Both the position numbers and the translations under genes were made by a program. Shown here in pieces: positions 1 to 13,706 of a stretch of DNA of 64,000 nucleotides (its first letter is position 1; every line of letters starts with the position of its first letter). The notes under the pieces are model-generated. The model was given only the letters and a program-made list of their open reading frames with translations. It was not told the DNA's origin and did no database searches. The stretch is from Prunella strophiata (taxonomy: Eukaryota > Chordata > Aves > Passeriformes > Prunellidae), in the NCBI GenBank assembly GCA_036583965.1, contig JAZBQD010000014.1, positions 54,875,626-54,939,625 on the forward strand, read 5' to 3'.

Positions 1-2359
1 ATTGATAGTTCTTGCTGTCCACTGACAGACAAGAGATAATATGTTAGACCTTTTATTAGATACCATATTATCATTTCAATTCAACAGAGAGCTGCTTTAA
101 AATCAGCACTACTTTACTTTCCAATTAATGACATACATTTTGACATTAAATTTCAAGCTTATCTTAAGCAGAGTAGGACTAAAAGCACACACATCATAAC
201 ACAAATTTAGCATTTCAAATTAGATTTAATATTTTAAAAGGGTTTTAAAAAAAATGAAGTGATTCTATAAGTATGTGGTCTCTCACACACATAAGCAGAA
301 TTCCTTGAAGAAATATGAGATAGGAATGACTGGATAAATAGAAGGTTTGCAAAGCTTCAGATTATGGTGCATAACAATTTACAGAGGACTTAACCATGCT
401 TAAGCAGTTTTTCTTTGCAATTGAAAAAAATAGAGATGTGTAAACTAAGACACATTAGCTATTAATCTACTGATAAAAATACTCCCTCATCTGAAACATT
501 TTGCCTGCTTTGAACATAGCACTTTGGGAAAGAATTTTGCTAGAGAATATCAAGAGACAAGCTATGAAAATGACTAAGGCTGAGCCTAGAAAATACTGAT
601 CAGGAGTCACTGGAAGATCTATGTTTGTTGGATTTAAGGATGACTGATACAATTGTCTTCAAATACATAATAGGTTTAAAAGGAAGGAATCAGAATTTCC
701 TAATGGAAGAAAGAGGAAATAGGGATGATACATAAAAGGTACAATAGTTCACATAAAAAAACGTTTTGTACCTATAAGCAACAATATAAGATCATGTTCT
801 TGAGCTCTTTACTTTCTGAGGTTTCTGTACACTGAACACAGTACTCCATAGTTCTGTGCTTGTCGTCCTAAGAGACAAAAATGACAAAATGATTAGGTCA
901 GGTTTCCAGCCTTTATTGAACTGTTTGGGGATTATCAGAAGCAATATGGCACAATGAAATGAAATATCACATTCCCCTTTTCTTAGTCTTCATATTGAAA
1001 AACAATTTGATAAAGGACTCTTTGAACATTCAGACTAAAACATCCCAGCTTCATAATATTAATCAAGATAATAAATTTGCTTTCAGAATTCAACATTGAA
1101 GAAACTATTATTTTCCAGAGACTGCAGTAAAACACTGTGTTTACTGCATAGACTTAACCCTACTGGATTCAGATTCTAGAGAAGTCTTAGGCAAATTATG
1201 CTGTAGTAAGTATTTTTAAATTGCAATTTAATGTTTAATTCCTGTAGAAATAGATAAAACATGTCCTTACAAATTTCTAGATCATATTCAGTTGAGATCA
1301 AGCAGTGCAAAGCATTGTGATGTACTTAACACACCTCTTAACACACCTTTCTGAAGAGATGATTAGTGAGAAAAAATTTTGTGACAATTTCCTTAACCCT
1401 GCTCAACTGGAAAAATAAATACTTCCCTCTGACAAACATACACTTCCACCCACTTAGACTTTTACCAATCATAAAAAAATTACTACAAATGCAGAATAGG
1501 ATTTTGAGAAAAAAAGAAATCTTTGATTTCTTTAACATTTTGCGCATTTTTACTTAAGCACTGAGTAGAAGTTAAACACATGCTTAAGTAGCATGTTAGT
1601 TTAAGGACTAAAAGAGGAGCCCTGAGGAATTTTAGTGATGCTACTTAGTTGATGATATTCCTAACTCCATCATTTTTCACTGTCATTTCAATATAAGCTT
1701 TATTTTCACTGCAAGTTATTTCACTATTTTCACTGTAACCAAAACAAGATCTTTCCACAAGACAATATTCAATAGAATCAAAAGGAAAACATTGGAGTGA
1801 AAATTATAGGTAGCTGCAAATTAAACTCAATTTATAAAACTAAATATTCAAGGCTAGCTCAGAGGAAGTGCTCATATATGCAAGTTTTGAAAAATTTATC
1901 ATTTAGACAGAATATTTTAAGTATATATTTAAGCCTTTAAGAACATACAAAAACCAGAACAAGTATATCTGCCATAAAAATGTCATAATTTTCAATGAAT
2001 AATAGATCTTAACTTCATATTCAACTTTTAGGACATGTTAAGTAAAAAAAAAAAGCAAAAAACAACAGCTCTATTAACAAGTATTTTGTGAACTAAATTT
2101 AAAATCTCAGTTTTAAATTAACTAGACAAATTTTATTAAGTGAGTGATCTCACATTGTAAAAGGTTACCTCATGATAGACATATTTAATTAATTTTAGAT
2201 ATGAAAATTGGATAGGAAAAGGTCATAGAAATACTTAAACATAGCATAATCAGGTAATTAAGTCTGATAATTCAGATCATCATTGAATGATTAAAATTCA
2301 TGATAATAGTACCTGATTAAAATAAACATTTCTTGATCTCTACATAATTGCCTTCTATG
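1..2359. other. AT-rich non-coding DNA, nothing recognised
   Basis: No open frame here exceeds 69 codons, and the two overlapping frames near 1.34-1.56 kb lie on opposite strands of an AT-rich stretch, as chance frames do. I see no LINE, LTR, RNA gene or long tandem repeat. It reads as ordinary vertebrate intergenic or intronic sequence with scattered short A and T runs. Confidence 0.7.
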
Positions 2360-3415
2360 GTAAAACAACGAGCTGTGTGGATGAGGGGAGAACTGGGGAT
2401 ATGATCTGACTTGATTTCAATCAGGCATTTGCTCTGATCATGCAGTTTCTCTCACAGTTTCTCTCACAGTTTCTTTGCTAATGAGCTGCTAAGATATGGA
2501 CTGGACAGAGGAATAGCAAAATTGATGGAAATTGAATACACACCAACTTTGTGGATGGCATCAGGTTGGGAAGAGAAGTACATGTGTCTGGAGAGATGAG
2601 TCACACTCAGTGTGATCTCTGCAGGCTGGAAAACAGACCAGCAAGAACTCCATAAAAATTAACAAAAAATAAATGTGAAATCTTGCCCATGGGACAGAAT
2701 AATTATAATCTTTGTATCTAAAGGCTAGGGTCTGATAGCTGAGGAACAAATCTGATTAAAAGGTCCTGGGATTCCCAGGGCTCAATATGACTCAGAAGTG
2801 TGCCTTGGCAGCAAGGAAGGGCAATAGTTTCCAGGTGTCAATCTGAAAAATGTACCAGCAGACTATGGGATGTGGTTATTCCACACTACTCAACATGTGG
2901 TATGCCACACATGGAGCTTAAGTTTAAGGGAGACATTGATATATCCATACATGACTGCCAAGATGATGAGACATCTTGGGAAGATATGAAGAAGAAGTTG
3001 AAAGAACTGGGTCTTTTCCACCTTGAGAACAGAAGTCTGGTCTGGTGCAGATGGAGGGGAATCATATTCCAATCACACTCATTAAATTAAAGGTAAGTAC
3101 AGAGAAGATGGATGAATACCTTCACAAGAATTCACAGTGACAGGACAAAAATCCAAGGTACAATTTGCATTAAGGGAAATTCTGTGTGAAGATAATAAAT
3201 ACTTCATTGTGACAACCAATAATCATTGTCTTATGCTGCTTGGAGAAATTATGGAACCTATCTCTCCAGAAGTGCTCAAGATTTAGCTTGGCAAGGTGTT
3301 GGAATAGGGCCATGGAAAAACTAACTTAAGGCCCTGCTTTCAACAGAATTCTGGACCAAATGGGCCCTGGAAGTCTATTCCAGACTAGATATTTTTATAG
3401 TTCTGGGATTCCACA
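2360..3415 (+). mobile_element. CR1 LINE, 5'-truncated, old, 3' end retained
   Basis: This is a CR1 non-LTR retrotransposon copy in sense orientation. The left part reads as the decayed reverse-transcriptase region (gatgaggggaga, then a degraded counterpart of the 'cttgacttcagcaaggc' segment). At about 2778-3060 the frame keeps recognisable pieces of the polyprotein C-terminus: VIPHYS then PHMEL, corresponding to CR1 'ILPLYSALVRPHLEY', and KKLKELGLFHLENR, corresponding to 'RLRELGLFSLEKR'. The right part matches the CR1 tail, with GTGACAGGACAAA near 3138, GGACCAAATGGGCCCTGGAAG near 3353 (in two adjoining pieces), and the terminal TTCTGGGATTCC near 3402-3413. Several internal deletions and many substitutions point to an old insertion with no coding capacity. 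The subfamily cannot be assigned by eye. Confidence 0.85.
2443..2477 (+). repeat. 12-bp tandem repeat, about 2.8 copies
   Basis: The unit CAGTTTCTCTCA occurs twice exactly (2443-2454 and 2455-2466) and then partially as CAGTTTCT. It lies inside the CR1 copy and is probably a local duplication after insertion. Confidence 0.85.
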
Positions 3416-5705
3416 ATGAATTATATTCACAAACATCTGTTTTCAGGGGTTGTTCGTACTTATTCATTTTATTCCCCTCTTACACAAGCATAGATACTTT
3501 ATCAAATCTGTTGGAGAATGTTTATGGACATAATAAAGAGATTTATCTTAGATTAAAATGCACCCAAACCAATAAATACCTGACATATAATGAGGTAATA
3601 TGATTATTATTTCTCTGATCCATATGGCCACACTAATCTAGAAGTTAACACAAATTCTTTTGGTCCTTAGCACTGGCAAATTAACAATACCTGTACAGTA
3701 ATTTTTAGGCTGTGGTGTTCTTTTCTTTCCTATCATGCTATTGAATTGTACAGCAATACATTAGGAAACCTTTTTCTTGATGTGTACAATGACTGTTGGT
3801 TTTCAAGAGGGAAAAAGCTCAATTTATCAATAGCCTTCATAAATAAATCAAATATTTTGCAACCTGCTGTTACATTGGAAAATATTAACACCTGCATTTT
3901 CTGTTGTGCCATGATCTCATAGATGATAAAACTCCATCTAGGGATCGAAATTGTTATATCAGCTCACAAATGAGAAACTGAGTCACATAAATTTGTCATA
4001 AGACACAGATTTCCTGAAAAGGTAACTTGCTGAATTATTTTGACTCTATCTAACACTTAAGGAAAACACGATGGCCCAAAAACCGTCAGTTTAACTTGTT
4101 TTAAATTTTAGTGTGCCCTTCAGCTAAATATTTTTTTTTAATATCAGAAATTGAGTTATTGATCATAAAACAGAAAAAAAAACCTGGGAAAAGTGCAAAA
4201 TTATAAAAAACATGATACTGACAACTTATCTAGCAATTTCCCTACCTTTGGGAAATTATCTTGGAATGAAGCTTTTTAACTCACACTCTTTTTCAACATT
4301 GACACTCTCTTGTTTTTATTTACTTATATTCTTGTTTCCCACTTTTTTCTCTGCAGGAATCGAGTTTCAATGACATATGTATCTTATCACAAATAATGAT
4401 TCACTTTGCTGTTTTCACCTCCCCTCTCCCCGTACTTTTCTTTATCTCTTGTGTCGATCTTTTTCTTAAACCTTTTTAATGTAAATGAAACAATCACTAC
4501 TTGGCCTTAGGCTGATTCATTGTAAATTAGGAATTCTGTTTCATCAGAGGATGAGGGAGGAATGACACACTATTTTCAAGACTCGTACAATATTTAATAA
4601 GTTGTGTATCATAAGTATTTACTGTCTACAAATCTTGTGGAATTCTCCATAGTACCTTTATTTTTCCAGTGGCACTTTATCCTTTCTATTATAAACATGC
4701 TATTTCCAAAAAATACCAGTTTCAGAACACTTTTTCTTAAGCTGTCACTCCCATTTCTGCTCCTCTTTCGCTTCTTTTTCTGCATAACACAAGTTATACC
4801 ACCGCCTCCCTCCAAAAATAAATATCATCACAATGAAACAAACAAAAAAGTTAAAAAAATTTAAATATTCCCTGATGTTTTTATGAAGCAGAATTTCCCC
4901 TTCACAATATTTTCTCACTGATAAAAATGAGTTTTAGGAAAGATGCTTAGAGCACTGAAAACACAACTCTAATTAGTAGAGGCAAACATGAGTAAGACAA
5001 TCTTGAGTATTCAAAGTTTTTTTTTTTTAATAAATCCTTTGCTTTTCACAGATTGTAGTCCTTGACTATCACAGTGTTTTACTGGAAACATCTGTACCTA
5101 ATTTAGTCATTCAGTTTTATTTTGATCCAATCATGTAATGTTCCATTTAAGTAAACACAACAATACTATTTCATCATCCTCACAAAACATTTTGAAAAGG
5201 TCTTCCTCTCTCTAACTTTTCAGGGAAGCAGTACATTATATTGAGCCACAAAAAGTAGGATGAAGAAAACTTTCAAAAAACCCAAAACTTTGCTACTTTT
5301 TTCCTTCATCCTACAGAAACTTCTTGAAGTAACTCTCCCTATAATAATAAGACTTGAGTCAGTTGGCTAAACACAAGCAGTAGAGAAACTGATGTTCCTC
5401 AGGATACCCAAAAGCATCTGATCAGTGCTGACAAAAATGGGGTTTGCACTTTTCTGGATTGCAGGAAAGTAGAAAACAACCTGTCTTTGGACAAGCCCAA
5501 ATGGCAGCAGAAAACTGCTTAGTCAAGTCACCCCACCTTGTCACCAAGCATTGAAATAAAAAGATAAATGTGGAATTGATCCTATGCCTTTTATGGAAAT
5601 CTAATATTTTCACAGAGAAAAAAAAAAAGAATGAAGAACTATGCATGTAGTCAGAATAATTTTCAAGTGTCTAAGTAAAATTAAAAATTAAAAACAATTA
5701 AAAGA

Positions 5706-5725
5706 TTTTTTTTTTTTTTTTTTTT
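5706..5725. repeat. Poly-T tract, 20 bases
   Basis: An uninterrupted T run in AT-rich DNA. No retrotransposed body is visible on either side that would make it a poly-A tail. Confidence 0.95.
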
Positions 5726-6950
5726 GGTAAGACCAGCTCAATAAAGACTATATAACAGTGTAATTTTACTCTCCTCTAGGATTTCATTCATCTACTTCCC
5801 ACCTACCCCAAAAGTTAATAGACTGAAATAAATGAAAAACTTTGGTATGAAGAGACATTACTAGAGTATGACTTAACAGTTCAAATACATATTTCAAGAA
5901 AACTTAATTTGTATAATTCTTACCCATTTTCCAGAATTTTTTCAAAAGATTCTATTTTTTTGGGGTTCTATAGCACAGTCTTTAGTTCACTTAAACAAAA
6001 GTGTGCCTTGAATTCTTTTAAAATAGCAAATACTCTAGGAAAAATTTCATTTTTGCTTTCTTCTAAAAGTATACTTTTTTCCTGTATTTCAAAATCAGAA
6101 TCACAGTAAGTGTTTATTTTTTCCCCTATATCTATACTGGTGTTTTACTTAAGACACTTAGTCCAATGTGGACTCATTCTTCTTTATTCCTTGCAGTGAA
6201 AGTTCTCTGCCTGCACCTCTTTCTCCTGTAGCTTTAGACTTTTAGGTTCTATCTAGATATATGTAGAAATCATTATTCTTATAAACAGCATAACCAATTC
6301 TGTTATCATTATCTGGAATGTTCCAATTAACATTCTTAGGTGTCTACTCTTTATCTAGCCAACAGTTTCTCTATATCTTTCAACATTTCAATAGTATCAA
6401 TATTCATGTTTCTGGAGTATCAGTATGGGGCTCAGCATATTTGTTTCAAGCCATATGGAATAATTTCAGAATGACTTCGATCTCAGAAAGCACTGGAAGC
6501 ATTTTTTTTTTTTTTACTTTAACCTCAGCAAAACTACTTATCAGAGATTTTTCTGTATTGTAAATGTCTTTGTGATCAGGGATTTTGGCTACATTCCATA
6601 GAACTGCCATTTCCATCTTTTCCTTTAGTTCTTACTGTATTGTTATATAATCTGTTAAGTCTCTCAGTCTTCAAAGGTTAAAAAAAAAAAGAAAAAAAAT
6701 CTAACAAATAAAAAAAAAATTCCCAAACAAATCAACAAGGAAAATGTGAAGGAATGCAATAGAAGATGACCTAACAGTTTTTAGTTGGTATGAATAAAAA
6801 TCTACCAATGATTGTAAAAATATAATCAAAATCCAAGAGAGAATCTTTGCCTGAACAGAAAAGGAAACTGTTTTGAACCTGGCAGCTTTATGACTCCAGT
6901 TTATAACTGTTTTTTCACCTCTCCACTCTATTTCCTTTAGCTACGTGGGG

Positions 6951-6990
6951 TTTTTTTTTTTTTTTTTGGTTGTTTTTTTTTTTTTTTTTT
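6951..6990. repeat. Two adjacent poly-T tracts
   Basis: Seventeen T, then GGTTG, then eighteen T. It is low-complexity sequence with no recognisable element attached. Confidence 0.95.
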
Positions 6991-9343
6991 CCCTTTCTGA
7001 AATAAAGAGAATAAAATTTAAACCAAAAAGTGGTTTTCTTAATATTCAAAATTATTTCATTATAAAATATATTACTGTGCAGAATATTTCTCTCACTTTT
7101 TGGATTAGCATTGCATGCTGAAGGAATATGTTCCTTTTGAACATTAAGAGTCTAAAACATCTGCTGGACAAAAAAATATTATTTTAAATATTTTTATTTA
7201 CATTATTTCACTAAACCAGGTTTCACATTTCATGCCTTGGTGGTTTTAAAGTTGTTTATTGCTCTATTTTTCTTATCACAGGGGAACATGTTGAGACTTC
7301 CTGTCACTTATCTGTCTTCAAGGACTTGTGTACTGGACTTACGTAATTTTTTTACAGAGGATACAATGTCTTTGTTTTCACACCACCAGAGAGCACTGTT
7401 GGATCGTTAAGATTTGGCTTTTTTCAATCTAGATGTTAGCTTAAGTAACGAGAACTAGGGATTCAAACAAAACTTCTCTAAATATTCTTCCTTACCTCAT
7501 GACAAATGTAACAAGCACATAAGGCATAATAAATCAATTGGCATCTTTATATTTATAGTTCTTCATTCTTTCAACACCTTTCCTTTAAGTAATGAAAAGA
7601 CCTTTACTACCAAAGTTACAGCTAGTGATACAGTTTGTATTATTAATTTTCATACATTTTATTTTACTCACTAGTCCAGCTGTGACTTGTATCACAGGAC
7701 AACTGCAAAGATCACTTCTGGTTCCTCATTCAGGGGAACAAAAACTCCCCTTACTGCCACAGGAAATACCACAACATGGGGCTGAATACCATGCTGCAAA
7801 AACTCCTTGCCCCTGTGCCAATCACGGGTGATTAATGCAACAGTCATGGCAAAGATCAATGAAAATGTGTTACACAGGAAAACAGGTCACAAGGTCACCT
7901 TTAAAGGAAAAGGAAGAGAGTAGTAGCCTGCTCTTCTGCTTTCAATTTTTTTCAAAACTGAGAACTACAAATCTTCAGTAGGTTAGGAAGTCATTCTGTG
8001 TCAACATATACATGTATATAGTCTTGCATAAAATATATATATATATAACACATTAATGTATTTTAAAATATCTTAATTTTGCAAGAAAGCTAAGCACCTT
8101 TCTCTATGGGGTTATGAAATTAAGCTTTTCACTAAATTGACCATGCATAGTTTTGAGACCTTCTTCATAACTCAAAAAGAAGCTATTAAGTGGACCACAA
8201 AACTGCTTAAACCTCTTGGTGTTACAGTTTTAGCATTTCAGTTTTGAAGCCATTTTCAGGTAATGTTTAGGATTTTTCTAATACAGGGGAATAAAGACTA
8301 TGTAAGGTCTTAACTTTCGCTTAGATTGAAAATGTTATATTTAAATTTAAATGTCTAAGTGCATTTTCATTTTAAAACTTGGCAATTAAAAATGTTGAAG
8401 GAATTGAAATGAACTTACTTTAATTAATTATGGGATTTCTAATGAAGTCACATAAGAAAAAAAGTTTGTAGAAGTTCTGCTAGAAAATTAAATGTATTCT
8501 AGAAAAATGCCTGTCATAGTTTTCTTACATCTAAACTTGATGATTTTTTTTGTATTGAGGAATATTTGTGAGAATTCTACTTTTCTTATAGTACTAGGAG
8601 AAGACAATTACTCTGAAATTAATAATACTGAATGTCTTTATTCCACCCTTGATTATTCATTTTAATGTAAGGAAATTATTCTGAAATTATAAAGCACTGG
8701 CTGAGTGGCAAATTTTCTTACCATATTGAGGCTTGGATACTGAAATGTTAAAGTATCCATTCTACTGATAATTTCTAAATTTGAATTGTAGCACACAACA
8801 CCAAAAAATAAAAAAAATCCTGTTTTTCTTTCCTCAGCATACCTTATAGTAAACTATAGAGTGAGAAAGACTGCAAAACCATCTTTCACTGTTTCTGCAG
8901 TATAGGGTTTAACAGCCTTTTCTTTTTGATGCATCTGCTAAGTAAGCATTTTTCTTTCTCATCATCATAAAAAAAAATCTACTCTGTAATGAGCTTTCTC
9001 CTGCTATCCACAAGCAAGGTGATACAGACTATATTGAACTTTGTTGAGATTTTCCATTGACATGCTTGTTTTCACAATACCAATGCTTCTCCTTCTACTT
9101 GAGCTTTTATCAGATAAAATGTGCATTGGAATTTTTGCTTGGGTAAGGACTTCAAAATATCTATATATTCAAATGAGAAACAGGACAATGATAATCTTCT
9201 TAACCTGTTTTCTTGATTATTGCATTTTCTGTTGCTGAAGGTTTTTCATATCTATATAATACATTATTTATGTTCTAAAATATTTTTTAAGACCGTAAAA
9301 CTCAAAGTAGTGAAAATATGTTGTCTATAAATAACACAGTAGA

Positions 9344-9742
9344 AACACAGAAATGTTAAGGTTGCAAAAGACTGCTGCCACCTCCCTGAACAACCTGTTA
9401 TCCAGTGCATTCTTGGTATCCAACCTGAACCTCCCATAGCACATCTTGACACCATTTCCTCTTGTCCTGTTCCTTGTCACATGGTAGAAGAGACTGACCC
9501 CCCACCTGGCTACAGTCTCCTTTCAGGCAGTTGCAGAAACCAATAAGGTCACCCCTGAGCCTCCTTTTCTCCAAGCTAGACACCCCCAGCTCCCTCAGCT
9601 GCTCCTCATGAAATTTGTGCTCTAGACCCTTCATCAGGTCTGTTGCCCTCCTCTGGATGCACTCCAGCACCTCAGTTTCTTTTTGAAAGTGAGGGGCCTA
9701 AATCTAGGAAGAGAATCTTGGGTATGGCCTTTTCTGGCTGTG
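9344..9742 (-). mobile_element. CR1 LINE 3' fragment with C-terminal reverse-transcriptase polyprotein remnant
   Basis: The + strand shows the antisense CR1 3' region: a degraded terminal repeat and 'GTTAAGGTTGCAAAAGAC' at the left, then CCATTTCCTCTTGTCCTGTT, CCCCTGAGCCTCC and GAGGGGCCTAAA at the right. On the minus strand the frame at 9398-9670 opens with [17 protein letters not shown], then [20 protein letters not shown], then [12 protein letters not shown]. This matches the CR1 ORF2 C-terminus that I know as 'QRRATKLVKGLEHKSYEERL...RGDLIALYNYLKGGCSEVG'. After that the reading diverges, consistent with a frameshift. The copy is 5'-truncated, has no catalytic domain and cannot move. It appears less decayed than the copy at 2.4-3.4 kb. 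Confidence 0.93.
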
Positions 9743-12116
9743 AAGGCAATTAACCATTACAATAATATACACAAAGAAGGTGAGGATTCTTTACTATTTG
9801 GCATCTTATAGAGACTGAGCACCTGTTGAGAGCACATATTTTAACTTAAATGCTGAATTTTCTTATGTCTAAATGCCTACATCTTAGGATTTTTAACCTT
9901 AAAATCTCTGTGATGGTTGCAAGGTAACAGGTAAAGTTGCAGCAAAATCAGTGTGAAAAAAAATATATCTGTAGTTTAAGAGATTCTACTGTCTACCTCT
10001 TTGCAGATACATTGTGAAAGTGTAAAGCAAGATCTTGAGGTCAATAGAAATTTTGTTCAGAGTTTGAAGGAAACCATTTCAATCATGGTTCAATTCACTG
10101 TTTTTGAATTAAGAAAGTAAAAACCCCCAAAATTGCTTCATGAAATTTCTTCTAAAACCACACCTGTCTCTCTTCAGTAGAACTTGAAATCAGTAGTCCT
10201 GTTTAGCTTAAACTGAACCTCAGCTGCATACACAACCACCTTAACTCTGATAAGCAGTAGATGACAGCAGTGTTTACAGGGAAGCCCAGTTCAGTGAAGG
10301 TATTTCTAAAGACAGCTCAGATGCTCTGACAAGATTTGTTCAATTTATTGAAGTAAGGGGCTATGTTTTAAGAGAGTTTAAATATAAGAACAAAGGACCT
10401 TCTGCCACAGGCTAGTCTATCATCTCCTTTTTACCCTGTGTGATCACAACAGGTCTCATGTTCTTAAGTCAGGTTTTAATATCCTTCCCTAGTAATTAAT
10501 GACTAGTTCCAATAAGGTCCCAAGTCTACATTTTTACACTACCCTGTGGGACTGGTAAGTTTCCGTTATAATAACTTATTTCTTTCTGAAAGTCCTTTCT
10601 CAGTAATGGCATTAAAATTAAAATTTTCTCCACATCACTTGTGAAAATCAAGTATTAAAAAGAATCTTAATAAGTGCAATCATACTTTAATCCAAAACCA
10701 TTCTTAGTAAAGCTCTTTAATCAAAATTCTTTCACAATGGTGGCAAAAAATAGGACTAGATTTATGAACTTATTTAAATGACTTCACAGCAAAAATAGGT
10801 CAGTGGGATGCAAAAAATCCCACTGTTCTTATCCAACTAACTTTGTCTTTTGCTTTGAAACTTTGTATTCATTCGACACTTACAAAGTCTATAAATTAGC
10901 TTTTACTCAATAAGCCACTTACACATTCTTAGGTAAAGACCTTCACACTGATTGCAAAATCTGCTAGCTTGAAGAAATTATAATGGTAAAGTCATCACAT
11001 TTTGAATGAATAAAGTGATGTGCAATTTGCATTTGATGTAAAAGTTAAACAGAAAGCCTTTCTAAGCAAGCAACTGTACTGACACTGTTCAGATATCTGA
11101 GTCTTGCTGAAGTAATTTGTGTGTGTTTCTGAGTCCATGGTCCTCTCCAAAACACTAAAATGCAATGTCCACTTGTCTTCTATCGTTCTTGCCATCTATT
11201 TTTCTGCTATATTCTAGGCAAGAGCAAAGCTTGTCACCTTGACCCTTTTAGAAATATTAATTATTTCATATTGAAGGACAATATTTCATAAAATATAGAG
11301 GAGTACTGTGAATATAATTTCTAGAGCATGCAAAAGTTTAAAAGACATTTTAAAAATGCTCTGTGTTTCTGTAGAAAGAAAAAACCCCATTTATTATAAT
11401 ATATATGTTCTTTAAATTTTACACAGTGAATCATCTAATTATAGGAATGCAAAACATTTCTAAACTAAAAATTTCTTAACTAAAAAAATCACTTCCTACA
11501 AGCACTGCATTAATGAACCTTAGTAGAACAATGAAACAGTCCCATTCCTTTAATTTTCCTTTCAGGTTGAAAAGCTTTTGTCTTCTCCAAATTTAAAGGC
11601 ATTGTATTCCCTTTCCTAGTGCAATACTTGCTTCTGTAAGTTGTTATAAATCTTCTGTAAGATGCTAAGCAGCAGAGAAAAGCCTAAAGGAAGCTCAGTA
11701 ATCTAAAATGATATCTTCATGAAAGAAAAAATTCATCTTAAAGATTAAAGTATATAAAAATGCATAGCTTAACAGTTTATAAATTCAGTTCTGTAGCTGT
11801 CAAACTTCCTTTTGACACAGCTAAGGCCCACTAGAGAAACATAGTATTTTACACAGCAAGAACTGAGCATATATCTCCAATAACTCTTAATGAACTATAA
11901 AAGGAATGCATCTGTGATTTATCTTAAACTTTTAATGAATTAGGGACTTATTTCCTACTTTGCATAGACTGTTCCAGCAATTTATCTGAATTGTTGTTAC
12001 CTAGTCACAGAATTAGTTCAAGCAGTCTATGGAAACAAAATATTTTGTAAAAAGCATCCACACTACTATAGTTACTGCTTAAGGGACACAGATTAAAAGT
12101 CCCATTTTAATTAGTG
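9743..12116. other. AT-rich non-coding DNA, nothing recognised
   Basis: No frame longer than 66 codons and no identified repeat between the CR1 copy and the next LTR. A conserved element could be hidden here but none can be argued from this sequence alone. Confidence 0.65.
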
Positions 12117-12505
12117 TGCTGGTCTTGGCTGAGGTAGAGTTAATTTTCCTCACAGTGGCTGGTATGGGGCTGTGTTTTGGATTTGTGCTGAACACAGGGT
12201 TGATAATACATAGATGTTTTCATTATTGCTGAGTAGGTCTTGTGCAGCACCAAACCATTAACTGCTTTTCGTAGTGCCCTGCTGACAACCCTGGGAGGTT
12301 GGGAGAAGACACAGCCAGGACAGGTGACCCAAGGGATATTCCATACCATATGACATCATGCTCAGTATATTAAGTTGGATGAAAAAGAAAAGGGGGGGGA
12401 GACATTTGTACTGTTGGTGTTTGCCTTTCCAAGTTACCATTAAGTGAGATGGGGTCCTGCTTTCCTGTGGGTGGTTGAACACACGCCCCTGGGAAATACC
12501 TCAGA
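12117..12505 (+). mobile_element. ERVL-like long terminal repeat, 3'-truncated
   Basis: This is an endogenous retrovirus LTR with no internal genes. It begins with the degraded start GGTCTTGGCTGAGGTAGAG, followed by GGGGCTGTGTTTTGGATTTG, GGTTGATAATACATAGATG and GGGATATTCCATACCATATG, a string I recognise from abundant avian ERVL-type LTRs. A promoter-like core follows: TGACATCATG (CRE/AP-1-like, 12351-12360), then GTATATTAAG where the family carries its TATA box. The U3/R side continues through TGGGGTCCTGCTTTCCTGTG near 12452 to about 12505. The usual downstream U5, with its 'attaaactgtc' polyadenylation region, is absent, so the 3' side is deleted. No internal retroviral sequence adjoins it. 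The ERVL assignment is from memory; the LTR identity itself is firmer. Confidence 0.85.
12351..12371 (+). promoter_or_regulatory. LTR U3 core promoter remnant
   Basis: The CRE/AP-1-like palindrome-type site TGACATCATG is followed about 5 bases later by TATATTAAG, at the place where related LTRs have TATAAA. The TATA element is altered, so activity is uncertain. Confidence 0.4.
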
Positions 12506-13677
12506 ACCAACTCTTTCAGGATTACCACCAAGTAAAAATATATAAAAATATTTCATGTTGTTTGACTGACAATGGTAAAAGACTATCATAAAATTGCTAC
12601 ATGAAGGCCCCTCTTTTCCCAGATACCAAACTCTTATGATCATGATTGCATTACTTTTAGAATCATTTATCTCTTGTGTTGCTCCCATAAGCTCTTAAAT
12701 TATTTGAGGAAAGAAGATGGGCTGGCTATCTAAACAGGGTTCAGAATACAGCTCTCAAAGGCAGATATCTACTCAGGAAAGACAACTCCAAATGAGCATA
12801 AAATCAGCCATCCATGAATATTTTAGACTTAACCATCTTATCCAACAGTCCAGAAAACCTAAGAGGATTTCTGTCTCAGACCTAAGTACCAGACACTCTG
12901 ATATTTAAGTGGCAATGATTTCATTCCTGTGTTTTTTCAAATTTATGTTTATAACAGTGTTGTTATTATAAGGTATTTTCTGGACTCTGGATATGCAGCA
13001 ATCTCTTCAATACTGAAGAGAAAATGGAAAAGTCTAAAGCCAGCAAACAGTCTTCTTTAGGAAGATATGGATTCAGATCAAGTAGACCAAGCTGGAGAAA
13101 GCACTCGTACAGTCCATACCAGTATTTAACCTCTAATGAAAAGCTTTGACACTAGCAAAGCTTTGTCCTCCTTCGTGTGGCTGCAGAAGAAGAAAACCTG
13201 GGAACTAATAAGATGAAGCCAAATGTGGGACTTAAGTCTCTACATGAAGAAAATTGCAACAGCCTTTGAATCTTATTTCCCAGAGATGTTTTGCTTCACT
13301 CTTGTGTTAGTGCCAAAATTAATTTTAGTGCATATCCCTTTACAAACATTTTGGGTGTCAACTGCTGTGAATGTCAGTGTTAGAAACCTAGATCTCACTC
13401 TTCAATTTACTCCCAGGGACTGGGAATTCCTTCTTTCTAAGCCAAGACTTTTGGCAGCACAACATTGTGTTGTTTGGGTTCCAGTGTACAGTTAGGTCTT
13501 GATCATGTGAGGAGATTTCATTGATGTTCCCAAAAGAGATATTGATAGGAAAGTTAGCTTCCAGAATAGACATACAGTGAAACCTCTCTCTTGGTGAACT
13601 TCAGGTATTTGGGTGGTTTGTTTCTTTGAAGAACAATGGTGGGTTTGGGTTTGGTTTTGTTCTTGTTTATTGTAAAT

Positions 13678-13706
13678 ATAAATATATATATATGTATGTA
13701 TGTATA
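13678..13706. repeat. (TA)n/(TGTA)n microsatellite
   Basis: Alternating AT dinucleotides pass into three TGTA-type tetranucleotides. It is a compound microsatellite, probably polymorphic. Confidence 0.9.

Larger units (their letters stand above)
3416..9343. other. AT-rich non-coding DNA with several long T tracts
   Basis: No gene, LINE or LTR is recognised across this stretch. It contains T tracts near 5706-5725 and 6951-6990 (listed separately) and an (AT)n run near 8033-8047. The open frames at 4604-4864 and 7592-7831 have low-complexity or ordinary AT-rich composition and no splice or homology support. A slightly GC-richer patch at about 7680-7870 resembles nothing I know. Confidence 0.65.

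Noticed and set aside
9041..9238. 65-codon hydrophobic frame on the plus strand
   Set aside because: Leu/Ile-rich translations are common in AT-rich DNA. There is no splice site pair and no family match.
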